Of a stretch of 64,000 bases of DNA, positions 22,638 to 33,453 are shown in pieces; positions within the stretch are counted from its first letter, which is position 1, and every line of letters starts with the position of its first letter. The notes under the pieces are model-generated. The model ran no database searches. It had not been told where the DNA came from and saw nothing but the letters and a program-made list of their open reading frames with translations. The stretch is from Craspedostauros australis (taxonomy: Eukaryota > Bacillariophyta > Bacillariophyceae > Mastogloiales > Achnanthaceae). Where the stretch lies: the NCBI GenBank assembly GCA_026770025.1, contig JAMXDE010000009.1:682001-746000 (forward strand). The letters are read 5' to 3'. Made by a program: the position numbers and the translations under genes.

Positions 22638-24482
22638 TTAGACACCATCCGGCGCAGCGTCATGATCGTAAAGAACGAAATCGAAATGCTCCTGAAAGCC
22701 TTTCAGATCCTGTTGAAAGACTAGGGACAGCAGATCCCACCGCTCCGCGCTTGACAGCGCCATGCGCAAATAACTCCAGCAGTGCGTGGCGCGGGGATTG
22801 AGACTGAGGGCCTGCAAGTAGCAGCGCGCCGCCTGGTCAAAGTTCTGCAGGTTGCTGTGCGAGATGGCCATGTTGAGCCATGCTCGTGCGTACTTGGGCT
22901 TGATCTGGATGGCACGGTGGTACGCGGGCAGGGCCTCTTCGCTGCGGTTGCCGTTAGCGAGGGTGGCGCCGAGCTTGTTCCACAGCTGATGGTCGTCGGG
23001 ACGCTGTTGCAGGACGCTGCGGAAAGATGCGATGGCGGAATCGAAGTCCTTGCTGACGTTGTAGACGACGCCGAGGACTTCGTGGATCTTGTCCGCGTCG
23101 GTGCTGTCGTGATCCAGCGCTCGTAGCAGCAGCGATTTGACCTCCTCGAAGGCTTTCGTGGCGGGGCTTGTGGTCGTCTCCACATCCGTTGTTGCGACGG
23201 GAGGTGCGGCGCCGTAGATATCCGGAGCCAATTCCAAGCCGGCGTACTTGGGGTTGTTGGTGATCCACGCCTTCATGTTCTCAAGGGCCTTTTCGTGTTG
23301 CAATTCGTTGACGTAGCTAACTCCCAACGCCAAAAGAGCATCCGTGGAGTAGGGATCGCGGTCGACGGCTGCCTCCAAGCACTTGATGGCCTCTGGGTCT
23401 TGGTCATTCTCGGCGTGGCACTTGCCCAGCATGCGCCACGCCAACGAGTTGTCTGGATTGTGATGCTGCAGTTCCATCTCAAATGATCGGATGGCCTCCT
23501 TGAGGTTGCCCTCGTTGAAGCTCTTGACGCCTTGTGCCATCCAATCGACGCTCTCCTTGGGTAGTTCCTCAAGCTTACTCGTATGCACGAATTGGTACTG
23601 CCCTGCGGAGCCCAGGGCGTCATCGATCTCCCCATTTGCATCAGCCCACATATTTCCGAGATCCTGGTCCTGATCCGCCAGCACGTTGTCGTACTCCTGC
23701 TCTGCCTGCTGCCATGCGGCTGCCAGCTCCTCTATAGAGGCACCGCCCAAATCGGGTTCGTCCTGGACGATGTCCGCACCATCCTCGTAGTGCGGTTTCT
23801 GATTCTGAAGCCGATGCTGCTTGTGTGCATTGGCGGTCTGGAATGCATGTTCGAAGTCCACCTCGAGGTCTTCATGCCAATTGTCCAACGCCTCGTCGGC
23901 TTGCTTCGCAGTCAACGTTGCTGCTTTCGGAGCTGCCTGCTTGGTAGATGCTTGTTGTGACTGGCTTTGCAGTTGCTGCTGGTGTTGCTGTTGCTGGTGT
24001 TGCATCATCTGTTGATGCTGCATGCTTTGCATCTGCTGCATTTGCATCATCTGCATCTGCATCATTTGCTGCTGCTGCCGTTGCTGCTGCACGAGCATCA
24101 TTGGATTGGGTTGTGGCATGGCAGCTGCAGCATGCATTTGAGGATGAAACCCAGCATGCTGCGGATGCATCATGGCTGGCATTGCAGATGGGTTGGCGTT
24201 GGCATTGATTGGAGCATTCCTGGTGGTGTTCCATGCAGCATCCATGCTCGGGTTCTGCATCTGCGCGGGCATCTGCGCGTGTGCGGATGGCAGCATCAGC
24301 TGATTCGGTGCCGACAGCGGCATCGCAGCAGCGGTCGTGGCGGAAGCCGCAGAAGCATGATTGAACAAGTTCGCCACCTGCTTCGACATGGCCGCCTGTC
24401 CCTGGTTGCTGCCAGCAGCTCCGCCCAGGAAGGCGCGGGCGGCCTGATCGATGGCCGTGCCGGATGCTCCACAGTCTGCCAT
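22638..24482 (-). CDS. PEX5: PEX5, peroxisomal targeting signal 1 receptor
   Basis: Single exon, 614 residues. PEX5 binds C-terminal SKL-type signals in the cytosol and carries cargo into peroxisomes. The N-terminus MADCGASG has the conserved cysteine (Cys4) whose monoubiquitination recycles the receptor. A Met/Gln/Ala-rich disordered region follows, then Trp-containing acidic segments (DNWHEDLEVDFEHAF, ELAAAWQQAEQEYDN) where the docking motifs normally lie. None of these is a perfect W-x3-F/Y pentapeptide. Residues about 310-590 form the TPR domain: WMAQGVKSFNEGNLKEAI, SLAWRMLGKCHAEN, TDALLALGVSYVNE, then a loop and LWNKLGATLANGNRSEEAL, RAWLNMAISHSNLQNFDQA and HCWSYLRMALS. These match the PEX5 TPR series, with the usual break between the third and later repeats. 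Confidence 0.94.
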   Translation of the reverse strand: MADCGASGTAIDQAARAFLGGAAGSNQGQAAMSKQVANLFNHASAASATTAAAMPLSAPNQLMLPSAHAQMPAQMQNPSMDAAWNTTRNAPINANANPSAMPAMMHPQHAGFHPQMHAAAAMPQPNPMMLVQQQRQQQQMMQMQMMQMQQMQSMQHQQMMQHQQQQHQQQLQSQSQQASTKQAAPKAATLTAKQADEALDNWHEDLEVDFEHAFQTANAHKQHRLQNQKPHYEDGADIVQDEPDLGGASIEELAAAWQQAEQEYDNVLADQDQDLGNMWADANGEIDDALGSAGQYQFVHTSKLEELPKESVDWMAQGVKSFNEGNLKEAIRSFEMELQHHNPDNSLAWRMLGKCHAENDQDPEAIKCLEAAVDRDPYSTDALLALGVSYVNELQHEKALENMKAWITNNPKYAGLELAPDIYGAAPPVATTDVETTTSPATKAFEEVKSLLLRALDHDSTDADKIHEVLGVVYNVSKDFDSAIASFRSVLQQRPDDHQLWNKLGATLANGNRSEEALPAYHRAIQIKPKYARAWLNMAISHSNLQNFDQAARCYLQALSLNPRATHCWSYLRMALSSAERWDLLSLVFQQDLKGFQEHFDFVLYDHDAAPDGV

Positions 24483-25312
24483 TGCGTCTGTATGGTACCA
24501 CCTATACTTCAGAGTATTGTATTATATTTGGTATCAATGAGGATGCCAGCGTATGGGACGTCTATCCCCACGAGTGCTCCAGAGTGCGATGCCAGGTGAA
24601 GCAGAGAAGAAATGAGGAAAGCGAAGGTCGGCGTCTGCGTCCGCACACGCACATCTCGTAGCGCCGAGAACAACAACAAGGGTTTGGTTGTGACATCCAC
24701 CCACACACGATCGCGGTCGTTGTTGTTCGTGTTGTCTCATTCCATTTTCGCGGTCAAGGGATTCCATCTCGTGACTCAAATACGACCAACATGCGTCATC
24801 ACAACACACAAACGACTGTCAGTCGTGGGAGTCAATTCGCGCCAAAAAACTAGATTGATTGCACAGAGATGGATTCAGTCTGACGCCTCCCTGTTGAAGA
24901 GGTCGGCGTGCTGTTGCTCGACGTGCCTCACACAGAGTGAAACTCATTTACAACACATGATAGTAAGACACATAATAGAGTCCACTTTTATGTTATATAA
25001 TAGATCTGAGGACTCTTCTGGATTTACTCGATGAAACGCAATCGGTGTTGCACGGTCACTGCTTTAATGGTGGATGATCCTCGGGCTGCCGCTGGCTTGG
25101 CTGTCGTTGCGTTCTTCGGTCCTGTTCTCAATGCTCCAAAAAAGAATGTGCATCTCAAAATTGAGCATGTGCGAGTGCATATGTGCACGAGAGTGCAGAG
25201 CCGTGTGTATGGATGTATGGATGTATGTATTGAATCAACTTGTATGTGCTTGAATCATCACGAGACAGACAAACGTGATGGTACCAGTATTCCCACGAGT
25301 GCGAGTGCCGCA
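24483..25312. other. intergenic between PEX5 and the PFK-2/FBPase-2 homologue
   Basis: Both neighbours are on the minus strand. The region holds the PEX5 promoter and the 3' flank of the next gene. An AT-rich patch (TATATAATA) occurs around 24994-25004. No gene seen. Confidence 0.55.
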
Positions 25313-27402
25313 TCATTTCTGCGCCACCGACAGATCCGGCAGAGGCACTCCCTTATTGCCAAGGGAGGATGTGCTCAGGCGCCGCATGTGGTCTCCCCAG
25401 ATCGGCGTGGAGACGCAGGTGTCGTCGCCGATGCTGCTGATCTCAGAGACGGATTCGATTTGTGGCATCGAACGCATTGCCGGCGCTTTCTTGCTGTGCA
25501 GTGGGTGCTGCGTCTCGCTCCATCCTCCTCCTCGAACGGGCGTGAACTTGATAACGGTGTGCAGCGGAACTTCAATACTCATCGCCTTGTCCACCGGCGA
25601 GTTGCGAAAGTACGCAATGAGCATCTGCAGCACGCTCACATGGCTGACCACCAGCGTTGGTGTCACCTGTTGCTCGATCTCCACAATCATGGACTCCAAT
25701 CGTTGAATGAGATCTCTGTACGATTCGCCGCCCGGAAATCTACGAAGATGCCGAGACAAAGATGGCACCGCACCGTACATTTGTGCGAAGGGTGAAAGTG
25801 GCGAAAGGTAGTCAGTCACAAGCCGCATGGAAGCAGCGCGGATGAATAAATGCATGATCGAATAGATCGATGGACAAGTGAGTGAATGGAACGTGGGTGC
25901 AAGATAAGGCCACAAACTGTGATACGACAAAGGATGTGATTCTTCACAACGCGTCGTATCGTCGCCATGCGATCTGTGCATGTACCATGCCATACTCACC
26001 TCGTGTAGAATGGATCCTGTTCCAGTTGGGCGTACCACTCCGGATCTAGATCCTTCACTTCTTCAAGTTCTTTGCCTGCAAAATCGCCCTTATCCAATGG
26101 GTTGAGACTGGACTTCTCTTCCGTTTGGAACTCGTCCGTGTCCTTCCATTGGATGGTCTCCAACGCGCGCGGCATCGTGCTGGTGTATATCTTGATGGGA
26201 ATATTGTTGTCGTTGGCCATGCCGGAGACGACGGCGGCGGTGTCTTTCTGCTTCTCCCACGGTCCTGGCGCCAGACCTGTGATGGAGGTTCCAGTGGGCG
26301 CCATGTCCATCGTGCTTTCACGTCGCATCATGAAATCCACGGCCTCCTCAAAGACGAAGGTGAAGAGGTCCTCTCTGAATTGCTTGCCCATGCGGCCCAA
26401 GCTATCGCCTCGCAGCACCCTTCGACGCACGCGGTCCGACATGGCCATGATCTTCGGATTGACGACCTCGACGCGCGAGACGTAATCCTCGCCATCCGTC
26501 GTGACGTCATGGATGGTCTGTCCTGGACGGCACAGGAAGACGGGCCTCGTGCCGATGTTCCATGCCATCAACGCCGGGACGATGAGCTTGGCCATGCGGC
26601 CGTAAATGTGATTGACAAGGAGCTTGGTGGAGAGGTTGAAGATCTTGATGTAGGACAACGAATCTTCCTTGATGGTCTCGTACTGCTCCTCATACTTCTT
26701 GACGCGCTGCTGCAGATCCGAGATGGCATCCTCCTGCGTCATGCCAGCGTAATCGGGGCTGTTGGAAACCTTGAATTTGAAATTCTCCTGCAGGAGTTCC
26801 TTGTCGTCGCAGATGGATTCGACGAAGACCATGCCCGTCGGCTTGCCTTGCCTCTTCTCGGGCGACGTGCACTGATGCAGCAACCAGTCGCGGCGCTTCT
26901 TGGTGGAATTGGTGGCATCGAAGATGGCGATCTTGTCGTGGAAGCACTCGAGGTGGGCGCGGTGTCGCTTCTGTGTGCTGGACATGGATGCGAGGCTCTT
27001 CGTGCTGCCGTCGTCTTTGTGCAGGCCGTTCTTTCCATTCTCGCCCTTGGTCTCATCTTTGCTCTCGTCGCTCTCGCTGTCAGAAGACGAGGGTGAAGCA
27101 GTGGAACCGCCGTGGGTGCCGTCCTCACCATCCAACCACCCGAGCATGTCGTTCAATGCAAGTTCCGCAACCTTCTCACGCAGTGCGGCTGCTTCTGTGT
27201 TCTTGGAATCGAAAAAGTTGGCATCGCACTGACCCGACGATGCGGTGGCTGCCGCATGCGCCTGACGACGGTATCGTCCGACGTTGAATATCCTGCAATC
27301 CACTCCGTACCACTGCATGAAGTGCTGCATCTTGCGTGCCACGAAGGACTTTCCGCGTGCCGGCAATCCCACCAGCACAATCACCAATCGGACCGAGTTC
27401 AT
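25313..27402 (-). CDS. PFKFB: 6-phosphofructo-2-kinase / fructose-2,6-bisphosphatase homologue, bisphosphatase active site altered
   Basis: Exons 27402-26000 and 25739-25313 (phase 2; ACGAG|GTGAGT, CGTAG) give 609 residues. The family makes and breaks fructose-2,6-bisphosphate, a glycolysis signal. The kinase half is intact by motif: Walker A GLPARGKS (12-19), FNVGRYRR, IAIFDATNSTKKRR, VFVESICDD and the family end YIKIFNLSTKLLVNHIYGR. An acidic insert occupies about 92-135. The bisphosphatase half starts RPVFLCRPGQT, where the family has CRHGE: Pro293 stands where the phosphorylated His should be. LNPLDKGDFAG (434-443) replaces LNEIDAG, so the catalytic Glu is Pro435. Arg292, Arg412, the FPGGESY motif and His501 (VVSHVSV) remain. 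A long insert (about 335-400) separates the parts. I infer a kinase-only enzyme. The exon join exactly restores TRFPGGESYRDL. Confidence 0.92.
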
Positions 27403-28085
27403 TGTCAGTTTGCGTCGCTGTAGTTGTCAAAGTGCATCGGAGTACGAGTACGACGGATGCGCCACGCAAGAGGAAGTGAATGAGGATACCGAAGTGATGG
27501 CGGGAGTCATTGTCATTGTCGTTGCAGATTCAGTTGCAATTGCATGGTTGAATGCAGGGACAAAAGGGTAAAGAGAAGAAAGAATGAGGGAAGAAAGATT
27601 GGGGGTGTCAGAATACTCGTACAAACGCGTCAGACGGAACTGTGAGGTTTTGCAATTTCGATCATTGATAGAAAATTATAGAATGAGATGTGATGGATCA
27701 TCTCTTTGTTCTCTTCAACAAGAACAAGAACAAGAACAACGACGGCATCGGCAACAAAGTGAAGATACGGGGTATTGCATCCTTGCTGTACCAATCTCTT
27801 GGATGTGACCTTGTTGCAGCGAGGGTGCTGATGGATCGTCTTCTCGTTGTTGTTAGTCATGACGATGATGGTGATGTTGGTGGTGCTGGTGATGCTGGTG
27901 ATGCGCGTACGGTGTGGCAGCGCAAACAAACACGACCTGTGCCACATACCAAGAAAGGCGGCAACCAGCAACCAAGAATCTGCGTCACATCACGGACGAG
28001 AGGCCGACAAGGGGAGTGTCGCGAATGAGAAGCGCAGAGTCGCAACAAACTGTAACGCAACACAGCGCAGCACGATGTAACGTAC

Positions 28086-28181
28086 AGGCTCCAGTCGATT
28101 GATGGTGAGAGGCGTTTCTTGCGCCAGCTCCGTGGAGCCTTTGGCGTAGTAGTCGGGCTTCTTCGTTGGTGTTGATGGCAT
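28086..28181 (-). CDS. possible first exon of a small unidentified protein
   Basis: A 32-residue segment starting MPSTPTKKPDYYAKG and continuing ELAQETPLTINRLEP. It has a good start context (ATCAACCATG) and ends at a canonical-looking donor (CCT|GTACGT). The composition is protein-like, unlike the surrounding low-complexity DNA. I could not identify a downstream exon between 27600 and 28070, so this is a weak call. It could be a chance frame. Confidence 0.22.
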
Positions 28182-28339
28182 GGTTGATCAGGAATGTACG
28201 ATCAATGGTATTGCTCTGCTCTGCTCTGCTCTCTCTCTGCTCTGTGTTGATGTTGATAGTGATGTTGGAGATGACGGGTGATAGATGCAGCGGTCGTACG
28301 AAATGATGATGGAGCGGAGTGTTCGTATCTCGCTCTTGC

Positions 28340-28342
<3 letters not shown>

Positions 28343-28372
<30 letters not shown>
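28343..28372. repeat. (TC)15 microsatellite
   Basis: Fifteen uninterrupted TC units in the gene-poor stretch. Confidence 0.96.
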
Positions 28373-28375
<3 letters not shown>

Positions 28376-29815
28376 AGTTTGTTGTTGCTCGTTTCTCGGT
28401 GATCAGGAGTTGCTTCTGTTTGTGGCTGTTGTGGTCAGGTTCGGGATGATTGTGGTTGTGCGGATGTGTGGTCTCGTGATGTCCTTGCAACGAAAATGCG
28501 CAGTCGATGCGCGTGTTTGTGTGGGCGGTACGAGAGGCGCAAGGGAGAGCCTCTCTGCCGCTTCTGTGGTGGGAAGATCCTTCGTCTTGTTGTACGCATC
28601 GTCATACACAACTCTGCTGACACCACAGGTATTGGTGGACAGCGTCACGCCTCCACTGCGCGAAGAGGCACCACAATCATGTTGTTCGCAGTGACGAGAA
28701 CGGCGAAGAAATGCAAAGAGGGCAACGTTTGGAACAACCATGTGACGTAATCGCAGCGGCGTTACCAACACGAGGAACCCGTACTTTGGGAACAACACCG
28801 ACACAGGACGATGATTTGTCCAAAATCAGAACACAGAGAGAACTTCAATCTTGACGCCTTCTTCCCGCACTTCGAGTTGTGAGGTGGTGGGAATCTTGAG
28901 GACACACGCTTCGCTCCTCCGATCGTTCCTCGCATAATTAACTGTCGTGGTGCCATAAATGGGTCGTGTCGTGATGACTCATCGTCAGATTCGTTTCCGG
29001 GTTTGGGACATGCGAACGACGAATCAGCACAACCAAGTTGATGGCTTGTTGCTCTTTGGGTCTGTGTGCTTCGCGCACCACGACAGGCGCAGTCCTTCCC
29101 AACGCTCTCTCATGTCTTTCTCTCACAAAATCAGGAAACGGCAACCAACCTCCAGAGTTTGTCTCAGTGACGGTCGTACTTCTCATGTTCTTTCCGGGAT
29201 GTCCAATCCACCACCAACAACCATGGCGCAATGAATACGGCACATCTCCGGCTGCGTTTGATGGCAACTGAGCATGAGCAGAGTAGAATAGTAGCTCGTA
29301 GAGTCGTCGTAGAAACGATGGCTCCCTCCTCACAAGAGAGTGAGCGAGCGAAATAGAGAGGTTTTGCGGCATCTGCGCCTGCTGCTGGACATCAAACGAG
29401 GAGCCACGAGCGAGCCACGAGCCACCTCACGCAACTGCAGTTTGGGCAGCACTGCTGATGTCGTCGAGGCGGAGACGCGACTCCCATTTCTTCGCTAACT
29501 TCGACGTCGTCACAAACTTCATGATGGCGATCTGCAACTATCTTTGCAAGCATACACGTAGAGCATTCACATCGTGTTCATTTTTGTGCGGGCTCGTGCT
29601 TTACAAGGAAGGAATGTTCTCGTACACAGCACAACAGTCCATCGGATGCACTGGAATGGACTCTGGACTGGATTGGACTGAACATCGCAACAAAGCACGA
29701 GAAGCCTATTATAGATCGTACTTTTGCTATATCCGCTACGCTCGCTCTGCCACCTACATTCTAATCCTTGGCATTCACTGATTTCGCTGCATCGCGCAGT
29801 CGAGTTGCAGCTCCA

Positions 29816-32719
29816 CTACCAACTAACCAGTGTGTGCTCGTGCAACCGCACCAACCGTGCGACGATGTTCTGAAGCAGCACCTTCGTTTCCTCCACATCT
29901 TCCGACTTGACCTCCTTGTCCTTGTCCACTGCGGAGTACTGGGCGATGATATCGTTCAGCGTCAAGGTGCCGTCGCAGATGCCCAGAATCTCGGCTTCAA
30001 GCTCATCCACCAGCTCGAACCACCCGGTCTTGTCGTGATGCATGGGCCGGTCGGGCATCCGCACCTTCGTCGTGCTCGTAATGTTGTCGGGTTCCGTCTC
30101 TCCTTCCTCCAACTCGTACGACGTTTCGAACGACACCGCCCCGGTACGTTTGGGACACAGCGGTTCCACACGAATGTCGCCCCCCTTGGATATTGCGCCC
30201 AGCAACGACTGGATATCCGCCTGCTTGCGTCGTATCACGTAGTCCCCCATCACCAGCACTTCGATAGTGCCCATGGAAGCCAGGAAGCTGAGGATGGCGT
30301 CCGTTGGCGTTTGCACGATCGGTTCGCCGGGCAGAGTATTGAACGATGTGTTGAGCACGAGCGGGATGCCGGACTTCTTGTGGAACTTCTTAATCAGCTT
30401 GTGATACAGGGGCTCGGCCTCCGGGGTCACTGTTTGCAACCGCGACGATCCATCGACATGCGTCACGGCAGGAATTCGCTCGCGTTTGCTCTCGCGCACC
30501 ATCGCCGTGATGCTCATGTACGGACTCACGTTAGCGTCGTCGTGCACGTCGCCGAGGTCGAACCATTCTGCCGCATGCTCCACCAGAACACTGGGCGCGA
30601 ATGGTCGGAAGCTCTCGCGCTTCTTCACGTGTTCGTTGATGAAACGGACGAGGCCCTTCTTGCGTGGATCCGCGAGGATGGAACGATGTCCCAAGGCGCG
30701 TGGCCCGAGTTCGGAGCGTCCCGTGTACCATGCGACGACGGCACCTTCCGCGATGTCATCGACGATCATGTCCACACGACGGTCTTCGTTGCGAATGGCT
30801 TCCACCTCCAGCCACGGGGCGGCCTTGTCGATGGCGGCCTTGATCTCGGCCTCGTTGTAGTCGATGCCCAAGTACGGCGACAGCGGAGCGGACCAGACCG
30901 GAGGTCGCACCACCTGATGGGCCTCATCGTCATCGGCTTTGGCGGTGCCATCTTCTTCGTCGTCATCGTCATCGCCACCGCTGCTTTCGTTGATTTCGTT
31001 GATCGCCTGCTTCTTCGCCTTGTCCAACTCTTCGTTGCCGAATAGAGCGTATGCGCAACAGCCGACGGCGATGCCGTCGTCGCCTGGATAGGGCGAGATG
31101 TACGTGCGTTCAAATCCGAGCTCTCTGGACAGCCTGCCGTTGAGGACAGAGTTGAGGCCGACGCCACCGGCGATGCAAAGGTTCGTCTCGCCAGTCTCGT
31201 CCTTGAAGTGTCGCACGAAGTCCATCACGATGTCCTCCAAGTCCGTTTGGATGCGATGTCCAAGCGAGATGGCATCCAATGCCACCTTCGTTGGCAGCTG
31301 CTTCTCTCCTTCCTCCTCCTTGTATTCGCCGTCCTTGTTCTGCATCGCCACGATGTCGATATCGTCATCGTCGTCATCAAAGTCGTACCGTCGCTGACGA
31401 ATCAGATTACCTTCGTGGTCGAACAAGTCGGAATCCATGCGTGCAATGTGTGGCATGCCCGTCATGAAGGTGATGTCCTTTTGGAACTGTTCGCCTTCCT
31501 TCTCGGAATACAGCTTCCCCGTCATGATCCTGCCCTCGATCTTCTTTGGCACGATGGTCTGATCCTCCCAGCTGTGGACGATCCATGGCGCCATGCCCAT
31601 GAGCTTGCCGCAGGCATTCCAGTCGCCAAACACGTGTGACGACGCGCGGGAGTACAGCGCCCCGACGCTGTCCATATTCTCGAACCCGTGGTTGTACAAT
31701 GTGGGCGACGAATTCTCCGGCGTGAACCGTTTGAAGACGGGACGCAGCGACATGGTCGTTCCCTTCTTTTCGTAGACGTAGACACTCTCGGCCTCGCGGT
31801 GATCAAAGTAAGCGATCTCGTTGCGCTGGCGGATGTCGCTGGGGATGCACTGGAAGGATCCATCCGCAAAGTCCAAATCACTGACGTAGGTCGCATCGTT
31901 GGTGACTTTGCCGCGCAGCATGGTCCTGTAGGTTTCGCCCATTCCGTCCATGACCACGACCATGCCACGATCAAAGGGACTTTGCGCGGCGGTCGAGTAG
32001 GCATGGGCGAGATGGTGCGACATCTCCATCTTCGGAATTCCCGACAGCAGGTTTTCGTCGTCTTCGTATCCGCTTTCCACTCCGCCGTTGATGCTGAGTC
32101 CGGCCTCCCATTCCATGTGCCCCGCGTTGGCCTCCAACGGCAGGATCCTGTGATGGTGATTGTTCATGACGACCTTCTTGATGGAGTCGTTGTCCAAATC
32201 CAGATAATCCAGGCAGGCCTCCACCAACGACGCCACGTTGCCGGAATCGTGCTTCTTTCGCGTGATGCGCTCCTTGGACATGGCAAAGAGGACTTCGCCC
32301 GTCTTTCGGTTGGCCACGCAGATAGCCGTGTCATGCGAGTACTTGTTGAGGCCGACGACCAGCTCCACGTCGGGCGGCTGGGCCATCGACGATACCTCCT
32401 GCACGAAGGGATTGTTGGCGTCGTCGTAGAAATCCACCTCGAACGGTGTGGAATAGATGCGGGGCGCTCTTCTGGCGGCGCTGTGCTGTCGGGCAATCCC
32501 CGCATGCGATGGCTGGGCGATCCAGGCGGATACTGTGCGCAGGGCACGCGGATTGGCACCAGCCACGATGGCCAACGCGCAGATGGATCTCATCGTTGGT
32601 TGGCGGGTGGCGATCTTCATCTTCATGGATGCAAAAAGATCTTTCGACCGTGACAACGATTGGTCGGATGCAAGTGGTGATGGTGAAAGCGATGGTGCCG
32701 TTGGTGATCGTTTGTGCAA
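29816..32719 (-). CDS. NodU/CmcH-family O-carbamoyltransferase with extra C-terminal domain
   Basis: Single-exon frame of 967 residues. The family transfers a carbamoyl group from carbamoyl phosphate to a hydroxyl on a small molecule, in two ATP-dependent steps. Motifs in order: VVGLNKYSHDTAICVA (121-136), MSHHLAHAYSTAAQSPFDRG, VVVMDGMGETYRT, NLCIAGGVGLNSVLNGRL, YISPYPGDDGIAVGCC, then GRSELGPRALGHRSILADPR and RESFRPFAPSVL, ending with GIPLVLNTSFN. Two Asp/Glu-rich inserts interrupt the core. The last 100 residues (WFELVDELEAEILGICDGT, LTLNDIIAQY, LLQNIVARLVRLHEHTLV) look like a small winged-helix PqqD-type domain not usual in this family. The start is uncertain: Met32 (32626), Met34 or Met43 would place a hydrophobic segment (SICALAIVAGA) nearer the N-terminus. 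The substrate cannot be told from sequence. NodU, CmcH and SxtI are relatives, but no partner pathway genes are nearby. Confidence 0.9.
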   Translation of the reverse strand: MHKRSPTAPSLSPSPLASDQSLSRSKDLFASMKMKIATRQPTMRSICALAIVAGANPRALRTVSAWIAQPSHAGIARQHSAARRAPRIYSTPFEVDFYDDANNPFVQEVSSMAQPPDVELVVGLNKYSHDTAICVANRKTGEVLFAMSKERITRKKHDSGNVASLVEACLDYLDLDNDSIKKVVMNNHHHRILPLEANAGHMEWEAGLSINGGVESGYEDDENLLSGIPKMEMSHHLAHAYSTAAQSPFDRGMVVVMDGMGETYRTMLRGKVTNDATYVSDLDFADGSFQCIPSDIRQRNEIAYFDHREAESVYVYEKKGTTMSLRPVFKRFTPENSSPTLYNHGFENMDSVGALYSRASSHVFGDWNACGKLMGMAPWIVHSWEDQTIVPKKIEGRIMTGKLYSEKEGEQFQKDITFMTGMPHIARMDSDLFDHEGNLIRQRRYDFDDDDDDIDIVAMQNKDGEYKEEEGEKQLPTKVALDAISLGHRIQTDLEDIVMDFVRHFKDETGETNLCIAGGVGLNSVLNGRLSRELGFERTYISPYPGDDGIAVGCCAYALFGNEELDKAKKQAINEINESSGGDDDDDEEDGTAKADDDEAHQVVRPPVWSAPLSPYLGIDYNEAEIKAAIDKAAPWLEVEAIRNEDRRVDMIVDDIAEGAVVAWYTGRSELGPRALGHRSILADPRKKGLVRFINEHVKKRESFRPFAPSVLVEHAAEWFDLGDVHDDANVSPYMSITAMVRESKRERIPAVTHVDGSSRLQTVTPEAEPLYHKLIKKFHKKSGIPLVLNTSFNTLPGEPIVQTPTDAILSFLASMGTIEVLVMGDYVIRRKQADIQSLLGAISKGGDIRVEPLCPKRTGAVSFETSYELEEGETEPDNITSTTKVRMPDRPMHHDKTGWFELVDELEAEILGICDGTLTLNDIIAQYSAVDKDKEVKSEDVEETKVLLQNIVARLVRLHEHTLVSW

Positions 32720-33453
32720 GTTGAATGTAAGTATAATTTATAATGTAATGCTCTATTATGATCCCTGCTTGCTTTGCTCTTCTTTTCTGCCGATTGATGA
32801 CCGATGGGTTGGTTGATGAATGGATCGGCCGGTGGATCCGTTGATGGATCTGTGGAGTGGAAGTTCATTGGCTGTTAAGTCGCGGTGTTGCTGTGTTGAT
32901 GGTGTTGTCGCGTCGATGTTGTTGATGGGTGGTGGTGGCTTCTCGTTCGGCAACGATCTTTCCCCAAAGAGGAAGAATTGGTTGGAGGTTCTTGAGAGGG
33001 ACTAAAGAAGTTCAACCACGATTTCGATTGGATTCTGATTAGTCGTTTGAATCCAATGTGCAACACGACTGGTGATTCCCGCGGCCGATTTGGGTTTTTC
33101 CCAAGTTGCGTTTGTGACCATGGCGCACCCAATTGAACGGCACGAAACAGCAGCAACAAGGCGGAACCCCTCCACGATCCTGACCATGGCCGTGCACAGA
33201 TGGCATTGAGCACATCGGGAGGACGATACTCCACTGTCCCCTGCAATACGTTGCACCATACCATACCTCTCTACGTTGCACTGACATCAGGACGTACTCC
33301 GTGATAGCGATTGCGCAACATCGAACCCTCGTTGATCGTGGCAGCATCGGTACGAATAGCACACGTTGACACGTTGTTCGGGTCATTTTACGAACCAAAC
33401 GAAAAGGAAAGATTCCAATCGAAACGATCGAAACCATCGAAACAACTGCAAAC
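32720..33453. promoter_or_regulatory. shared upstream region of divergent carbamoyltransferase and SLY1 genes
   Basis: About 730 bases between two start codons that point away from each other. It contains TGGAT/GTTGATGG-type short repeats (about 32800-32935). No specific site could be identified. Confidence 0.5.

Larger units (their letters stand above)
27403..29815. other. gene-poor intergenic region
   Basis: About 2.4 kb. Besides one weak exon candidate (28086-28181) and a TC microsatellite (28343-28372), I see no protein-coding signal. An AAC/AAG-type repeat lies at 27717-27740 and a GATG-type tract at 27862-27903. Confidence 0.5.

Noticed and set aside
29768..31045. 425-codon open frame on the + strand
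   Set aside because: It lies entirely antisense to the well-supported carbamoyltransferase and has no family motif; such shadows arise from codon bias in GC-balanced genes.
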